DNA from: Pseudomonadota bacterium
GTDB lineage: Bacteria; Pseudomonadota; Gammaproteobacteria; Steroidobacterales; GCA-2729495
Direction: 5' to 3'
DNA: 64,000 bases
NCBI GenBank assembly: GCA_963204745.1
Contig: CAUJHF010000030.1
Coordinates: 1 to 64,000, forward strand
This document shows, piece by piece, positions 63,138-64,000 of this stretch (position 1 is the stretch's first letter; each line of letters starts with the position of its first letter). The translations under genes and the position numbers were made by a program. Below the pieces are notes generated by a model that saw only the letters and a list, made by a program, of their open reading frames with translations, was not told the DNA's origin and did not search any database.

Positions 63138-63663
63138 ATGACAATTTCCGCCGCACAACCGGTTGCCGCACTGGCCCGCATCCGCGCCCGCAGCGACGGC
63201 GAACCCGTTCTCTGGTGGTGGCAAGGCGAAGTCATCGGCAAGCGCCCCGGCGAGATCGCCAGACACCTGATGCGCATCTGCGGCGTCGGATTCAGCCGCC
63301 TGAGCCGGCTGCCGGATGGTCTCTGGGAATCGAAGATGAGCGAGGCCGGTTTATTACATCGACGCCGGCCACGCCAGTCGTCCCGGGCGCACAAAAGGTC
63401 TTGCCGGCGAACCGATGGAAGTGACGCACTTCTGTGCGTCGCTGGCCGATGTAAGCAATCCGCTGCTCAGCATGGTGCCGGCCACCATGAGTCACACCAC
63501 GATGTGGAGCTTCTATCCATGGATGGCCATGGAAGACGGTGCGGGCTACGTGCTTTCGGAAATCATCGGCCGGAAGATCGCAGGCCCGGCAGACATCCCC
63601 GCCGCACTGCGCGAGCGCATCGAGCGCGACCATCCGGGATTCCTCGCCAGCCCGGATATCTGA
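63138..63663 (+). pseudogene. Frameshifted DUF1838 family gene
   Basis: The first 71 codons (VLWWWQGEVIGKRPGEIARH, ICGVGFSRL, KMSEAG) and a second segment (YYIDAGH, MEVTHFCASLADVSNPLLS, MWSFYPWMAMEDGAG, LRERIERDHPGFLASPDI) together give a DUF1838-like protein of about 175 residues, but they lie in different frames. A single extra T in the TTT at 63350-63352 explains the break (GGTTTATTAC against GGTTATTAC). It is either a genuine pseudogene or a sequencing error. DUF1838 function is unknown. Confidence 0.7.
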
Positions 63664-63671
63664 GCTTCGCC

Positions 63672-64000
63672 TCATACCCCCAGCGCGGTTTCCTTCGACA
63701 CTGCCGGACCGTCCTTTTCCCAGAAAGGCGGAAAGCGCATGGCGACGGCCGAACAGGCCAGGGCCGCGGCATGGAAAACGGCAAACAGCAGCGCATTGCC
63801 GAACAGCGTGAAGTGCAGCAGCGCGATTCCAAGAAAAGGCATGTGCCCGAACAGCACTTTTTTCGCGTTCGTGGCACGGATGTTGTGCGGCGGAGAAACG
63901 TGGATGTCCCACCAGCCTGACTGATAGATCTGGCCGTAGCCGGCGAGCACGAAAAACACCAGCACCGCAGTGCCCCAGCGGGCAAAGCCGAATTCCTCGA
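63672..64000 (-). CDS. Partial integral membrane protein (5' end beyond window)
   Basis: The C-terminal 108 or so residues of a membrane protein: helices around VLVFFVLAGYGQIYQ, MPFLGIALLHFTLFGNALL and FAVFHAAALACSAVAM. The N terminus lies past base 64000. I do not recognise the family. Confidence 0.5.
   Translation of the reverse strand, partial: EEFGFARWGTAVLVFFVLAGYGQIYQSGWWDIHVSPPHNIRATNAKKVLFGHMPFLGIALLHFTLFGNALLFAVFHAAALACSAVAMRFPPFWEKDGPAVSKETALGV

Overview
This is a GC-rich, gene-dense stretch of a Gram-negative chromosome, most likely from a free-living aerobic gammaproteobacterium. That reading rests on TamA/TamB, a Do-family HtrA protease, CopA/CopB, a quinol-type NO reductase with NsrR, GTAG-type REP-like palindromes and FecI/FecR-type regulation. 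I see no rRNA, tRNA, CRISPR array, insertion sequence, integrase or prophage. Genes are mostly short operons with stop/start overlaps (ATGA, TGATG, GTGA, TTGA).

Layout. 0-1.7 kb: FecR-type anti-sigma regulator and ECF sigma factor on the minus strand. 1.9-6.2 kb: a tight five-gene cluster (thermostable-hemolysin-family GNAT-like protein, AMP-dependent acyl ligase, haem-oxygenase-like putative diiron oxidase, SDR reductase, exported TPR-like protein) that looks like a small unassigned acyl-derived biosynthetic pathway. 6.2-11.4 kb: tamA-tamB. 11.4-16 kb: an exported hypothetical, and a response regulator with a degenerate HD domain that overlaps convergently with a CHASE4-type histidine kinase. 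16-19.3 kb: pdxH, FAD monooxygenase, PPP-type phosphoesterase, HIT protein. 19.3-22.3 kb: copA-copB copper resistance with a small Cys/His-rich exported protein. 22.4-26.1 kb: exported HAD phosphatase, glgX and an exported HutX/ChuX-like protein.

26.1-33.7 kb is a lipid-modification island. A minus-strand arm (DUF1295, CFA-family methyltransferase, NTF2-like lipoprotein) diverges from a plus-strand arm (FAD amine-oxidase-like protein, DUF1365, cyclopropane synthase, ferric-reductase-like membrane protein). Next to it is a stand-alone B12-binding protein that carries the W-x9-EH signature of adenosylcobalamin photoreceptors but no MerR DNA-binding domain. An ECF sigma/DUF3619/DUF3106 operon follows at 33.9-35.3 kb. 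Homologous lipid clusters are known from light and singlet-oxygen regulons, so a light or photo-oxidative response is the natural hypothesis.

35.4-44.2 kb: exported SDR, small lipoprotein, rlmI-mscL, a large HerA-like ATPase ending inside a REP element, and an HtrA protease-response regulator-histidine kinase run. 44.2-44.7 kb is a non-coding stretch with hairpins and a threefold repeat. 44.7-48.6 kb: lipoprotein NAD(P)-binding protein, TPR-2OG oxygenase, DNA-deoxyinosine glycosylase, OsmC, cupin. 48.6-51.5 kb: quinol NO reductase with a structured promoter, then nsrR. 51.6-55.2 kb: cupin, PNPOx-like protein, and a Rieske oxygenase coupled to a CrtU-like carotenoid desaturase. 55.3-56.6 kb: an LLM-flavin gene with a decayed paralogue beside it. 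56.7-58.3 kb: DUF47-PiT phosphate transport. 58.4-64 kb: a secreted PQQ-propeller/tandem-95/dockerin-like protein, an MBL hydrolase, a zinc alcohol dehydrogenase, a frameshifted DUF1838 gene and a partial membrane protein at the right edge.
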